Notes: generated by a model from the letters alone, not told the origin. A stretch of 38,873 nucleotides of DNA from Setaria digitata (GCA_003640385.1 RCAB01000556.1:1-38873); one strand, 5' to 3'; numbered from the stretch's first letter, positions 22,441-35,053 are shown. Program-made: numbers and translations.

Positions 22441-25400
22441 GTAAGTGCAGCAGCAGGCCTCTTCTATTCCATCCCATTCTTCCTCTCTGTTCTCGCTCTT
22501 CGCAAAGCTAACAAATGCCACCCGGAAGAGGAACGGCGGCGGTAACAGTAACGGCAGCAGCAACATTCAACATCCGTTCTTTACAAATAGGGAATAGTAC
22601 TTATCTTTTTGCGGGAGAATTGATTTCAATTTTCTGGTTAGTTAACATTTAAAGGTTATGGTGATTTAAAAATTGAAATGAGAAATGATGATTTACAGGG
22701 ATGGATGAATGAATGAAATGAATGGAAAGTTGGGAGAGAACTTGTACAGGCATATCAAGGTCACTACTAACTATCATGGATACTTCTAATGTAGGCTGCT
22801 ATTCTTCCTCTTCGTAATTCATTCTATTGCTATTTCAGCTCCCCCTTCTGTTTCTCCTCTTCCTCCTCCACTTTCGGCCCCGCTTCTTCAACCTCTCTCT
22901 CTCTCTCTCTCTCTCGCTCACTCAACTCACTCACTCAATTTGTTTCTCTTTCTCCTGTTCATTATTCCAATCACTAATGATTTTCTAACTCAAATTATCA
23001 TTTACTTCCAAATCGTGTATTTTTGTTTAATTCGGAAAGAAAGAAAAAAAGACAATTTTTTTGATACTGTTATAGTTTGAGATTTTGTTAGAGTTTGGCA
23101 AATTTTCCATATTTTGGCTGATTAAAGGAAGAAAAAAAGAAAAAGTTTTAATTATATAAAATTATCATGCAGATAAATTGAATTTAAAAAGCACAGAAGC
23201 TCAACATTTTTTGAAGAAATAATTTCCAACTGTGTCGGACTTCATTGCTAGCTCATTTTTTTTTCTTTCTTTTTTTTTATTGATAGGATTTTTTGATTAT
23301 TAAACCTAAATGCAAGCATTTTGTCGTCATGCGAAGAATTCTGTTTTTCATTTAAACAAAAAGATCATTTTGTAACGGACAGACAGAAGATATTCTCTAG
23401 ATAAGTGAGTTGTAGTGATAATTTTTTAAGTTTGCATTAATTAAGTAGCTTTTTATGAATCGCTTTATTTTTCATTTATTTTGATCGCGCTTCATCACTA
23501 CTGACTGGTTGATGGAAAAAAAAAAGGAAATGTTAATAAGAAATTGGAACTGTAAAATTTTAACTTTCCTTGATGAAAGAAAAATTAATTTTCCTTTCTT
23601 TTAAAAAAAGCGATATTGAGACCATATTGCAGTTTTATTTTTTTCCATTGGTTTATTTGGAATTTTCGGTTTTTTTTTTATTCTTCTTCGTTTGCCTTTT
23701 TCTTTTTGCTTTCCTTTCTTTTTTTTTTTTTTTTCTTTTTTTCTTTTCTCTCTCTCTCTCTCTCTCTCTGTTGCTCATATGTAATATAATTTTAAAATCT
23801 CACTCACAAAAGAAATTTTTTAAAAAGAATTATCCCTCGATGTTGCTTATGACTCATCAGAGTTTTGTCGGTTTAGAAACGGCGGCCGTGCACTGCATCA
23901 GTTTATGTAAATAAATTAGAGAAAGGTAGAAGGGCAAAAAAAAAAAAAAAAAAAATCCCAATACACCTAGCACTGCCATATAATTCAGATAAACCTGATA
24001 TTTTAATACATGGTGGTGGTGATATTAACTAAACATGGAGCATCAGACAACAGACGAAAGATGATGACTGGAAAACGAAAGAAGGAGGAAAGTGTGATGA
24101 TGGTTGGTGGTTGAAGTTGAAATTTGAATGTCACATTAACCACCATCATCATCAAATGGAAAAAGGAAATTTCAAATTTTTGACTCAACTTTAAAAGGCT
24201 GCATAACAATAATAAAGTTTAGCATGTTTATTTGTTTATTTATTTTTCTCGTTTAATTTTTACTTGGTCTGGTAGTTTTTTTAAATCTGTAATTTTTTTT
24301 TTGTGTGTGTCTTCAAGAAATTTTTGCAATCTTAATTACGGATTATTCATTTCATTTTTTTTTTTTTCTTCGAAAATCTTAGGCTTTTCTTTCCTTTTTC
24401 TTTTTCGCTGTCTGTCGTAAGTGTGGTTTTCGATAAGCATCAAAAACAAAAAAGAAAAAATGCTATTTTAATCTTCATTGTTAATTTTTCTCTTATCAAA
24501 TTGTATGATTTATTGTAATTGATAAGGTTGCGTATTCTTTTATCATAATCCTATAATTAACCTGGATACTGTTTATTAATTGCTGATAGTCAATTTTACA
24601 CGAAAAAGACGACGAAGTGCTTCACACATCAGTGCACTTTTTTTTTTTTTTTGATTTCCATGACTTCCTGGTACTTCTACCCTCTTCTTTTTTTCCCTTT
24701 CTCTCTCTCTCCCTTCTTTTTTTTTCTTTTTTTTTTTTTTTCAAAATATTTTATCAATGGTTAATTTTTTTTAGGTTTTTCCTTCCGTCTTTGTCATAAC
24801 TTCCGTCTTTTCTAAATAAAATGCGATAGATATTTCATTTTTTTTTAATTCATCCTTTACGATCAGCAACAGCAGATGTTTCCATTCCTTGAAGGGATAT
24901 ATATAATGTTGTTTAATAAAATTCCGTAAACTTTTCAAAAATGATTAGGGCGGCGGGAACGTTTTAACACTTTTTTGTTGAAATGAAAAGGCAAAGCTGA
25001 TGGTTTTTATTAATTGGCAAAGTAGTAAATTTTAATTTTTGGGGAAAAAAAAACCTTTTACAATGTGGAATACTAATTAGCAGATTTGAGAACTGGAATA
25101 ATAAATTGCTCAAATTGTGGTAATTTTAGAATTAAATTTTCAATTATATTCCAGCAATGATTGAGAGTTTTAAGTGCCACAGTAATGCATCATTTTTGGT
25201 GAATAAGCGATTAATTTTCATACATTGCAATTACTCGATTTGTGAAAATTCCATTACCAAAATTGAAGCTTAGAAACCTAGCAGGGAACTTCGAAATTGT
25301 TCACCTATGGACTTCATTGTTGTAGTAATTATATTTAGAGGACTTCAGGTAGTGCTTAAGTCGAATACTATGAATCGTAAAAATTTTGTCAGTTGATAAA

Positions 25401-25680
25401 ATGTAACATTTGTCTATTAAAATTTTGATTATTTTGACAAACAAGTCGAAAGAGAGCATTAACACGACGAAATGTTCCATATCGAATGAGATAAATTATT
25501 ATCAATGATGACAACTGTATAAACATTGTACATTATTAGTATTAATCCAATTTGGGAATTGTTTCGGAATCGAAATTCCGTATATTATGTACAGTTAGTG
25601 TTACTTTGATATTAACAGTAACGATAATGATCATGGTGATGGTGTTGATGGTCTATAAATAATATAATTTGTATTTGTAG

Positions 25681-25839
25681 TGATTAGGAAGAAGAAAAAG
25701 GAAGGTGTTAGGATCAATAATGAACTAGGCCAAGAAATGAAAGCACTGAACAAAGATCAAAGCCAAGAAAAATATGAGCAATATAATAAATTACGTCATG
25801 AGAGATATCGCATAAATGAATTCAAACTAATTTCCGGAA
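25681..25839 (+). CDS. Possible first coding exon of the RNF38-like gene
   Basis: After the acceptor TTTGTATTTGTAG comes an open stretch reading IRKKKKEGVRINNELGQEMK and on to NEFKLISG. It is basic, Glu/Lys/Gln-rich and charged, with an RKKKK cluster. Ending at 25839 (donor GTCGGT, weak) it leaves in phase 1 and fuses in frame with exon 27159 as ISGSDEELR. The better donor GTCAGT at 25844 would lead to a stop. The first two bases are TG, so an upstream exon ending in A would create an ATG across the junction. Purine-rich AT-rich DNA can give such charged frames by chance. Confidence 0.27.
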
Positions 25840-25879
25840 GTCGGTCAGTTTACTTTCTCGTCTCTACTATCTCGTAGCA

Positions 25880-25907
25880 TTATTTACTTTTTAAAAAAAG
25901 TAAATAA
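25880..25907. repeat. Perfect 13-bp inverted repeat, 2-nt spacer
   Basis: TTATTTACTTTTT, spacer AA, then its exact reverse complement. It lies 40 bp after the possible exon 25681-25839. Confidence 0.75.
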
Positions 25908-27158
25908 ACAAGTGAAAAATAAGTGTGACAGTATAAACTTCTGGACTTAGTTTGAAGTGACGAACTCTTTTACTCTCCCTTTCTCTTCTGAACTTCTCAT
26001 TTTCCCATAGATAAGTTCCGTTTCTGATTCCCATCAACACCTGGATCTTTCTCTTCGTTGAAGTCATGTGTCTTTTTCGTTTTCTTCTAAAAATTTAAGG
26101 GGAGAAAAAAAAAAAACGAATCCTATGCTGTTGGCTCTTTTTTGCAAGTACCGAAGAAGTTTCGCTTTTTTTTATTTTTTCTGATAAAAATTTCAGTGCC
26201 CTAAGAATCGTGTTGTTGAAGTATAATTCGTAAAACGATATTTATTCTCGTTTCTATTTTAGATCAGCTGTGTTAATTCTTTCATATTTGAGGTTTTGAA
26301 AAAAAATTCTTTTTTTTTGCAACAGTTTGATTTAATTTTGCATTAAATTTTTCTTTCAAAAAGAAAAGTTATTTCCACGGTCTTTTCTATTTGCCGTGTA
26401 ATTTCAATTCAGCCTACCATTAAATTAGAAATGATTCGCAATGAGTTTGCGAATAAAACTGTATTATTCGTCCTAACCTTCAAAGTGGAGTTTGGATTGA
26501 AATTCTACAATTTTAAATGTAATTCTTCATTCCCTCTTTGTATACTTTTTCTTTTTTTTTTGTCTAAATATTTCATTTAACGGCGTATTCGTAATTTATT
26601 TATTTCAAAGGGAATGAAAAAGTTAATGATAAGATGTTGGAAAAAGATGGAAGATAATTAATAACAATAAAAAGTTTTTTCTTTTTTTTTTAACGAAATT
26701 CAAAGTGATAGCGGTAAATTTACCCATACACAAAGGAGGAGATGAATAGGAAGAATGGAAAGGCATGATAAATGTCCAGTTGTTTTCTAAGCAAATTTTC
26801 CCCTTCATTTTTGGTGTGAAATTTTTACCTAATTTCATGTTTTTCTTTTTTAATTTTTTTTTCTTCATTTTTACTATGTCATATTCATCGTATGTGTTGC
26901 TCGAGGTGCAATTGCAGTTTTTTTTTTTTTTCTTCAGTAAATTATGGGAAAAAAATTGATTTTTTTTTTTTTTTAATATTTTATGGCTGAAAATTTTTCA
27001 TTGTAGTGAGGTACGATTCATTTCCTCTTCTCCTTGCTCTTTTTTTTTCTTTTTTTTTAAGCGATTTTGACATTTTAAAGTGGGTTAAAACGAAAGTAAT
27101 CTTTTTTTTTTTTTTTGATTTTTTCTTTTTTTGAACGACAACTTTTAAATTGATGTAG

Positions 27159-27240
27159 GTGATGAGGAATTGCGGTACTCTTCTGATTCAGTGATTTCGA
27201 ATCGTGACCACTGTGAACCAGAAATTATTCGAATTCACCT
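27159..27240 (+). CDS. Candidate upstream exon of the RNF38-like gene
   Basis: Between acceptor TTGATGTAG and donor GTAATT lies an 82-nt open exon, reading DEELRYSSDSVISNRD and then HCEPEIIRIHL. It enters in phase 1 and leaves in phase 2, which fits exon 30376-30478. Its polar, acidic composition stands out from the surrounding AT-rich DNA. Another phase-2 exon could lie between the two: the open stretch at about 28178-28299 (NWERQLFYRDKFISRK) also fits in phase, with a weaker donor. Confidence 0.42.
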
Positions 27241-29783
27241 GTAATTTACGGTATGTTAGTTGTTGAATCATTAGACTGAGTCTTTACAACTTAAAGTGAC
27301 TTCATTTTATGTTTTAACGTTGTGCTTGGTTCTTTTTTGTAGTTATTCATCCATAATTAGCCAGGAATTCATATGATAAATAGATGTCTACTACAGCTAA
27401 TTTTCCGCAATGAGATGATTTCTTATCAGTGATGATCAAATTTGGTGCAGTAAAGATAGTCATATGCTTTCATTTACGGACGTGACCGATGACCGATGTC
27501 GTCCTTTATGGGCACTACTTTAAATTAGCAGTTATTAGTACGCTCTGTATTTGTCGATGGCTTTTGCTGCTTCTTGTTTTGCAATCGTTACTACTACCAT
27601 TACCAACTATTATATTATTGGCATCTTTGCTATTACCATCATTGCTATATCACTAACACTACATCATCATTCACTGTTTATCAATTCTTCTATTATCAGC
27701 AGAATAGGGCTGAATCTGATTGCTACTTCCAGAAGTGCGACCTTCTGTCATCCTACGCTCATTTCTGTCCATTTTCATACATTTTGGAAAATGTTCTCCC
27801 TTGTTTTCATCCTGTCTTCTTCCAATTCCTAGACTATCGCCTCTCTCGCTTTTAACTGCTTATATTCACTTCTCATTCTTTACCTAAATTCATTCAAAAC
27901 TTAGAAAATATTATCTCCTTCATTATTTATCCTTTCTTTCTTTTATCATTGTGATTCCGAAAAATTTCATCTTTCATCCTATCAACTTTTATCACTTTCA
28001 AAATTGATGTCATTTGATCTTATCGTCATATTAATGATATTACGGTTAAATAGAAACGAGTGAGAAAAAAGAAGAAATGATTAATGGGAACTGAAGTAAT
28101 AAATTGGTGTACGGATTTTTATCTTTAGTTTTATCACAGTTTTTCAAGCCTACTGTTATTATTTTCTTTTTCTTGTTAAGAGATAATTGGGAAAGGCAGC
28201 TTTTCTACCGTGACAAATTTATATCAAGAAAGGTTCTTCTTACCTTGACGAATTCATCATTCAATTTATCATTTCGTGACGTGTTACGTGAATTTACGTG
28301 CGACAACACCAGTTAAAAAAAAGTGTCTTACTGTCATTCATCACCAACACCACGAGTATCACGACTAATCAACTATTATTACTACAGTTGTCAACACAAC
28401 TACACAATACCGCATCTTACGATTGCATGCATCTTATAGTTTTCATTTTTCTCTTAGAGATGTAGGCAAAAAAATTTATGAACTTATAATAATTCGAAAT
28501 ACATTGGTCATCTTGTAAGTAATAATAAGGCATACGCAGTGGTGGAAAAAAGGATAGATAAGTATTAAAATTTAATTTTATATTTATATTATAAGTATTC
28601 TAGAGTCAAATTTGGATTATTTATAAATGCTGTATCTTGTGTTTGCAATTAACAATCATCAGTGAGTGACTATTTCCGCTCATCTCTCATCTCTGTTTCT
28701 TTTTATATATGTTTGCTTATATGTAATTGAAATTTTACATCCGTAATCGATCTATTATATTAGGTGTTGAAACTGCATGTTACACTTAATCGGGATGATA
28801 ATTAGTGCATGCTAATGAATGTTACTTGAATGATGGTTGTGGTTCATTGGCAATTTGTGATATGTTGCTTAAATCATTGTCATTTCTTTTTCATTCCTTT
28901 TTTCTTTCCTCAAACATGAAATCAAAAAAAAAAGTTTAAGTTCAAATGATCGTACCGAAGTGTAATTTGATGACTGATTAGCTGATGCCAGATGAGTGAC
29001 ATAGGGAAACAAGAATGCTGAGAAATGGACGTTTGGGACAGCTAACTCTTGAGGAGGGAAAGAGATGAAAATATGTAGGTAGATAGATGTAAGTGAAGTG
29101 TTGAGTAGAAAGGATAGAGCTAGCGAACAAAGGCAGATAATTATTGCTTACAAGAAAATAGCATTTTGAGTTAAAATTGGTTTAAATATTAATGTTTAAT
29201 TGATCGTTATTTTAAATCAATATTTTATAGATAGCATTTCCATTTTATAATTGTGCAATTTTTTTTTTTTTTTGATTCCTTGTCATTATACTGGTCAACT
29301 TTCTGCACTCAATGAAATATAATTCTTCCAATTTTTACTACGTTACTAATGCTATCCAAATAAGAGAATAGAAATAAAAAGAAAAAGAGGGACTAATTTG
29401 AAGAGGAGAACGTACTGGCTTGTGACATCTCCCATTTTCTTTCTTAAATTCTTTGCAAAATTATCTTCCTTAATCAGATGCATCATCTTTCGATTTGTTG
29501 TGACTTGCATTTGATAATCACTGGGAAACTTATATAAACTTGCATATATTATTATATCCTTATAATCAAATATGCCATTACGATCAAAGTTGCAGAAAGA
29601 AGATTTTAACCGTTGTTAATTTTCAGCTAACAAGTATAAAATGCAACTTACTTTCCCACCATCCAGTATGTGAATGTTGAATATTCAGGTGATAATTTGG
29701 ATTTTGAACTTTGAAAAAGAAGAGAATATATGACGTAGTTGCATGTTATGCATACTATTGTGTAATGGATTGGTAGAATTAGG

Positions 29784-29832
29784 AAAGTTATAATTTCGTT
29801 ATAATTTTTTTTTTTTAAAGTTATAATTTCGT
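29784..29832 (+). repeat. 16-bp direct repeat around a T run
   Basis: AAAGTTATAATTTCGT occurs at 29784-29799 and 29817-29832, separated by TATAA and a T run. Confidence 0.75.
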
Positions 29833-30375
29833 CCAAATGTCAACAAAATTTGAATGTAGCAGATAATTACATTTGCTTTTAAAATGGGTGCAAACATTTC
29901 GTGATATATGGTTGTTGAAGGCTTAACACCATGAAGTATCCCCAAGGTCATTGTTGACATCACATCAGGACATTGTCATTTTCAATTTTAACTCTTAACT
30001 GTTGATGACAAAATTAACAGGCAGTACGTTTTACAACGTCCTTTTTTTTTTACTTTGTTAAAGGTTATTATCGAATTAATGTTTTTTGTTTCGGTATATT
30101 TACTTTGCGCAGGTGTTAATAGCTGTGGGAAATTCTCAAGTAATAATTTTCCAATTAGTTTTTTTAGCAATAGGATTTCTGTAATCAGGAGGACTTTAAT
30201 ATGTCAATAAGGATGTTTTACCAGTTCATAATTTAAGCGCTGTTTGTGTAACATTTCGGATTATCTAATTCGTATTTACTAATAAAATTCGTGATTTCAT
30301 GGCTTATGCTGCGCGATTTGTAAAAGGAAATAGTTCGCTAAGTAAATTACTTCTAGTGAATTGACTTTTTTTCAG

Positions 30376-30478
30376 GGAGGCAACGGTGCACCTGATTTCG
30401 GTGCCCACAGATGTGTCTTCATCTAGTCAAAATATCTCTGGAAACCAGCTGTACTGCTATTTTTACGATTCATTGCTG
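30376..30478 (+). CDS. Candidate upstream exon of the RNF38-like gene
   Basis: A very good acceptor (CTTTTTTTCAG) opens an exon reading EATVHLISVPTDVSSSSQNI and onward, a Ser/Thr-rich low-complexity segment like the N-terminal halves of RNF38/44. Its single leading base completes the codon left by exon 27159-27240. The donor GTACTT at 30479 is phase 0. An earlier phase-0 donor (GTGTCT at 30413) would drop the less typical hydrophobic end QLYCYFYDSLL. Confidence 0.45.
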
Positions 30479-31284
30479 GTACTTATAGGAATCATTACGA
30501 ACTGTTGATATGTGTCACGCTTTAAAACCAAGTTTTTGAAACTTTATAAGAAATAAAAACGAGATGTCGGGTAGAGAAGTAGAATCAGCCCTTCATCTTG
30601 GTCTTGTCTTTCAACAAATTCCAGGTTTGATTTTCAATATTTCGATATTTTTTTTTTTTTTTTTTTGATTTCAACGGACATTTGAATAATGTGAAAGAAT
30701 TGTATCTGTGAAATTTATTTGGAAAACTGGAGTGTATGCTTTAGTATACGAATTTCATCAACCAAAGTTTTGACCGATTTCATTTCACTCACAAAAGATA
30801 AAATCGAATGTGTGGGATAATTCAAAAATTTTCTTCACTACTCCATGTTTTTTCTAATTTCTTTTTTAAGCTTATCCCATGCTGCATTTGTCTCGCGCTT
30901 TTTTTTTTTTTTTTTTTGGAAATTTTACACATTTCACAAAGTTTGAAAGCGTGTAATGGCTGGTTCGAAGTGACACCTTGAGTAAAATAATCTTTTGATG
31001 TGGCCGCTTTTATTGCTTCCATCCAGAGATGAAAAATGAAGTATCAGTAAAAATTATGGATGGGACGAGCAAAAACAGTGCACAGAAGAATATTAAAACT
31101 AAGATAGCTTCAGAAAGTTCTGTTTCGAAAAAAATAATCAAAAAACTTCGTCGGGATTCGTTTCCTCTATTCTTATTTGCTTAGCACGAGTTAAGATTCG
31201 AGTTTAGCAATCAAACTATTTGTCTTATTTGAAGAGTTTCAAAAACTTCGATAAATTCATTTCTATGCAAATAATATCCTTCAG

Positions 31285-31309
31285 AATAAAACAGTGCAAG
31301 ATATATCTG
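31285..31309 (+). CDS. Candidate 25-nt microexon of the RNF38-like gene
   Basis: The acceptor ATATCCTTCAG precedes 25 nt reading NKTVQDIS plus one base, followed by GTTTCC as donor. It enters in phase 0 and leaves in phase 1, exactly what is needed to join exon 30376-30478 to exon 31686; the split codon becomes GAA (Glu). Direct splicing of 30478 to 31686 would shift to a frame that stops in the next exon, so an exon of this phase is required if both flanks are right. Confidence 0.4.
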
Positions 31310-31685
31310 GTTTCCCTTTTTTTTTTTTTTTTTTATACTCTAATAATGCATGTTTCATATGGTCGCTTTGGAAAACAGCATTGAAAAGTTACCCCTCACT
31401 TCTGTTGGTTCTGCTATTTACTTTGATACCATCTGTTCCTAAAGATAAAATTAAATTTTGTTTATGTTTCCAGTGAAAATCTGGTACTATCAGTTCATAA
31501 GATGGAAGTGCCTTAGTATCATACTTGACAATTAAATTTATTGACAATCAGTCATGGTAATGAAATTGTATTCCCCTTTGTTCTAACTTGACAAATAATA
31601 TTCCTTGATATAAATTTAATTTAAAGTTTGAAATTTTTTTTCACACTGTTCAAAATCCTCATTGCCTTACTTTATATTTTTACAG

Positions 31686-33227
31686 AAACGTCAACGGTAC
31701 CGACAACGTCCGGTGAGACATCACGTAAGCGTACGGCAGATGTGGAATCGGCTGCAGATGTCCCCTCAGCAAGTCGTCGCCGACGTAATGCTAACACGGA
31801 TGCGTCATCATATATTAGGCCAACGTTTCCAAGTTGCTGCGTTAATGGAATCACTGGTTAGTTAGTGTACTAACGAAATTCACTTTTAAAGTTACTGCCA
31901 GGAAAAAGTAAATTTCCTACGAATTTTTTTTGCTGGAATATGGGAGGGCAAAAGTAGTTTCGAAGGAAGCAGCAGTAATGGTATATTGGGCTTCAGGCTT
32001 CTAATTGAACTTATCTTTTCCAGAAATAGGTATGACTGAGAGTTTTGTAATAAACTTGTAGAACATAAATTTCCCTTTCGCAAACCAAAGGAAAAAAAAA
32101 TATTTCTTTCCCTCCATGTGAGAAAAAGCCTAAACCAGATCTAAATCGTAATTGTTAAGGCAGACAGTTTAAATTCACGCAGAAACGAGGTGAAGTAGCG
32201 AACTTATCCAAAATTTTGTGATTCCTGAGATTTGCATTTTACTTTTATTCTTGATGTTTATCGATCAGTTCCATTCCCAACCGTATTTATAGGAACTTTA
32301 TTTTTCATTTTATCAAAAGTAGTTCTGGTTGCTGGGTGGATAAGCATGTATTACATTTGCGTCAATTGTGGTTTAGTGCTTCAAGACCTTCGTAAGTGTT
32401 CGGCTCATCCCACTTGTTACTTTAAATGGTATCCGTGAGGGAGGCGCTGGATTTCTTTACAACTCCCACTTACGGTTTTACCCTTACGGAATCAGAGTAA
32501 CGTTGGATACGGTCGAAATGTCAGAAAATTTTTTTTTTTTTTGATTAATTTGGAGTTGAATTCGATAACATTCATTTGGCTGCTGCGGTATGAGGAAAGC
32601 TAGCACCTGTCCTTCTGCCTGTAATACCTTTTTAAAAAAAGAAAAAGGAATGTAAAGGACCTTTGTCACAGCACCACAATCATCTGCTCACGAACACTGA
32701 AAAATTTGGACAATGGTTTATGGAAGTAGAGCCTCTGGCACTGACAAACAGTATTTGGGAGGAAAAAGGACGAAGTTTCGTAGAATTTTCTTGATTGTCC
32801 ACTCTATTTTAATTACAGGTGTTGTCGAGCCAACATGCCTCTTACCTTCAAGTTTTGATCCGACTTCGGTACCAACCGTACAGCCACCTATGACACCGAT
32901 TTTTGGAACTCAGGTTGTCCCTCAAGTTCACTCTCCGCTATCTACTATCCCAAGCACGTCTATTGTACATAATGTGGTTCGTTTCAGTTTTGACTTTTTT
33001 CTCGTCGCTAAAATAGTTCGTCGTGGAGAAAAGTTGAAGTCAAAAAAGCAGTTGGTTGTTATTCAACCGACTCAAACATAAAATTGATTGCGAACTGTTT
33101 TGCAGACTCCAATCGCTCTTCACCTTCATGGACCTCCTTCGATCGCGTCTAATTATGCATACTTCCTGCCACATCCGGTTTGTGTTTGTTTTGGTTACAT
33201 CTCTTTTCCTCCATATAAATAAAGATT

Positions 33228-33281
<54 letters not shown>

Positions 33282-35053
33282 TTTATTTATTATTCTTTTC
33301 ATTAAATCTTGAAAAATTGGTCGTAATAAACATAAAAAAAAAAAAGAAAACTCCACTAATCATTGGTAAAGTTTAGCTAGGGTTGTATATGCAGGGACAT
33401 CATGTGATACAACCATTGATGGGTTTACGCCTACCAACAACACCAGTGCAATATGTCTCCCAGGATATTCCATTTACGGACCATACTTACCTTCCACCAC
33501 TGATAACTGAAATTACGGATGATTATACTGGTCTTCAACGATCGCTGGACGAACTCCCTGTGTAAGCTGAAATATTTTTTTTCGTTTCCCTATTTGTTTT
33601 TTGAAACAGGTCTAACGGTTACATTAACTGACGGTTTCTGTTTTAAGGCAGCAGGGGATGGTTTTCTAGTAAATTAGTCACTTTGTTTATGGCTGAAGTT
33701 GTAATGTCAGAAGAGCGTGTTACACAGAATCCGTTAGTTCTTGTAACTCCTTCATATTTGTGGCTTTTCATAGTAATTTGTACACTCTTTGGTATTTTGA
33801 TTGAAAAACTTCGGTGAAAATACTGCAAACCATTCGTTCACCTTTTATCATGTGAAACAATTATTTTGCAGGCCACCACCTGCAATTCCAACAGCATTGA
33901 GCGGTGCTAGCACTTGGGATCCCAGCTCAGCACATTATCGCTTGTATCCAAGCTTCTCATATCTCCCGGGAGCGATTAATGCGCAGATGGAGACGGTGGT
34001 TTCCCGTGTTCGAATTGCTCAAGCAGCTGCTCAGGTTGGCGTTGATCCGGCTACTGCTACACAGATGTTGACAAATCAGACTCAGGGTCCTCCCGCGGTC
34101 GATTTTTATGGAGATAGGAACCAAAATTCTGTCCCTTTGGTACGTATATGTGCCATCTCTCTGCTTATTTTTTTCTTTTTTTTTTTTTTTCGTTAGTGGA
34201 TCAGTCTCTGCAGCATCACAATCTGAATTATACTAAGGTAGAAGCTTTGAGGTTTCATAAGTCAGTCAAGTACGATTTCAGGTTGAAGGGCCGGTTGCTG
34301 TTCCAACTATGGCAACGGAGTGGGCACCACCACCGCCACCGGCATTGCCAGCTATTAGTGACACTGTAGCTCCAGCCAATTACCATCAACAACTGGAGAG
34401 ACTGGCCAATGGTGAGATCCCGTTCCGTGCATGGGAAGCGGCAGTTCTCCATATCTTCGATCGTATGGCACCCCAGATGAATGCGGCTCGTCTACCGCCT
34501 AAGGGAATGACGAAGTAAGAGTTTGTATCGGTAGATTTAGTAAAATGTTTGGGATCGATTGCCTTTTAAAACTTCATGCAGAACGATTGATTTTGCAAAT
34601 ATCATTTTGAGTTAAATCAGTTTATTATTCAGAAACGAGATTGACCAGCTGAAATCGTTCCGTATTACTGACCCAGCACTACTGATGGAAAAAGTATGCG
34701 TTATTTGTCAGTGCGATTTTGAGAAGCGTGAGCTGGTCCGTATGCTTCCATGTGCTCACCATTTCCATTTGAAATGCATTGACAAATGGCTAAAGGGCAA
34801 TCGTACATGCCCAATCTGTCGTCAAAATGCTGCACCGGAAGGGACGGACGGTGGTTCGGAAGTAGTATCTACCATGGCTACAGCTACAGCAACCGCGGTA
34901 GTTACTGGAACATCTGGAGGAGCAGGGGCAGAAAACGGTGGAATGGATGGAAACGGTGGTCTTGGAAATGCAAGTGCGGCGGTGCAGGTTATCACGCAGA
35001 CTGGAGCAACACCGGAGTCAGCGAACCTGGCTTTCCCTGACTCGCACTTCTAG
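31686..35053 (+). CDS. RNF38/RNF44-like RING-H2 E3 ubiquitin ligase, seven well-supported 3' exons
   Basis: The gene encodes an E3 ligase that should bind an E2 enzyme through its C-terminal RING-H2 and transfer ubiquitin. Exons are 31686-31856, 32819-32976, 33106-33177, 33395-33561, 33872-34139, 34282-34514 and 34633-35053. All have GT/AG ends and compatible phases. The RING (34697-34819) has C-x2-C-x14-C-x-H-x2-H-x2-C-x10-C-x2-C spacing and the family segments CDFEKRELVRMLPC and CIDKWLKGNRTCPICR. Just before it, LPPKGMTKNEIDQLKSFRI matches the RGLTKADIEQLPSYRF region of human RNF38, and the NYHQQLERLANGEIP stretch corresponds to its EALLNLAERLGE region. Upstream lies a Pro/Ser/Thr/His-rich low-complexity part (YLPPLITEI, LQRSLDELPV) like the vertebrate proteins. 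The first exon has two basic clusters, SRKRTADVES and ASRRRRNANT, resembling nuclear localisation signals; human RNF38 is nuclear. After the RING comes an Ala/Gly/Thr-rich tail of about 75 residues, absent from human RNF38. The start codon is not in this part. Confidence 0.88.
33234..33280. repeat. AT microsatellite in an intron
   Basis: About 23 AT units inside the intron between exons 33106-33177 and 33395-33561. Confidence 0.95.

Larger units (their letters stand above)
22442..27158 (+). other. Probable long intron sequence of the RNF38-like gene
   Basis: Apart from the possible exon 25681-25839, this stretch holds CT microsatellites (about 22893-22915 and 23745-23769) and many T runs on the plus strand. 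It has no other supported exon. That it is transcribed is inferred from the T-run bias and from the phase-compatible exons. Confidence 0.35.

Noticed and set aside
31029..31184. Charged frame MKNEVSVKIMDGTSK as another exon of the RING gene
   Set aside because: It has an acceptor-like CATCCAG but no donor in a phase that joins 31285 or 31686.
31662..31865. Alternative frame KRQRYRQRPVRHHVS through exon 31686-31856
   Set aside because: Joining in this frame to exon 32819 runs into TGA after about 25 codons, while the SRKRTADVES frame continues in phase.
33056..33376. Open frame LQSLFTFMDLL over 33106-33177
   Set aside because: The phase-consistent reading of this exon is TPIALHLHGPPSIASNYAYF; the other frame runs into the AT microsatellite.
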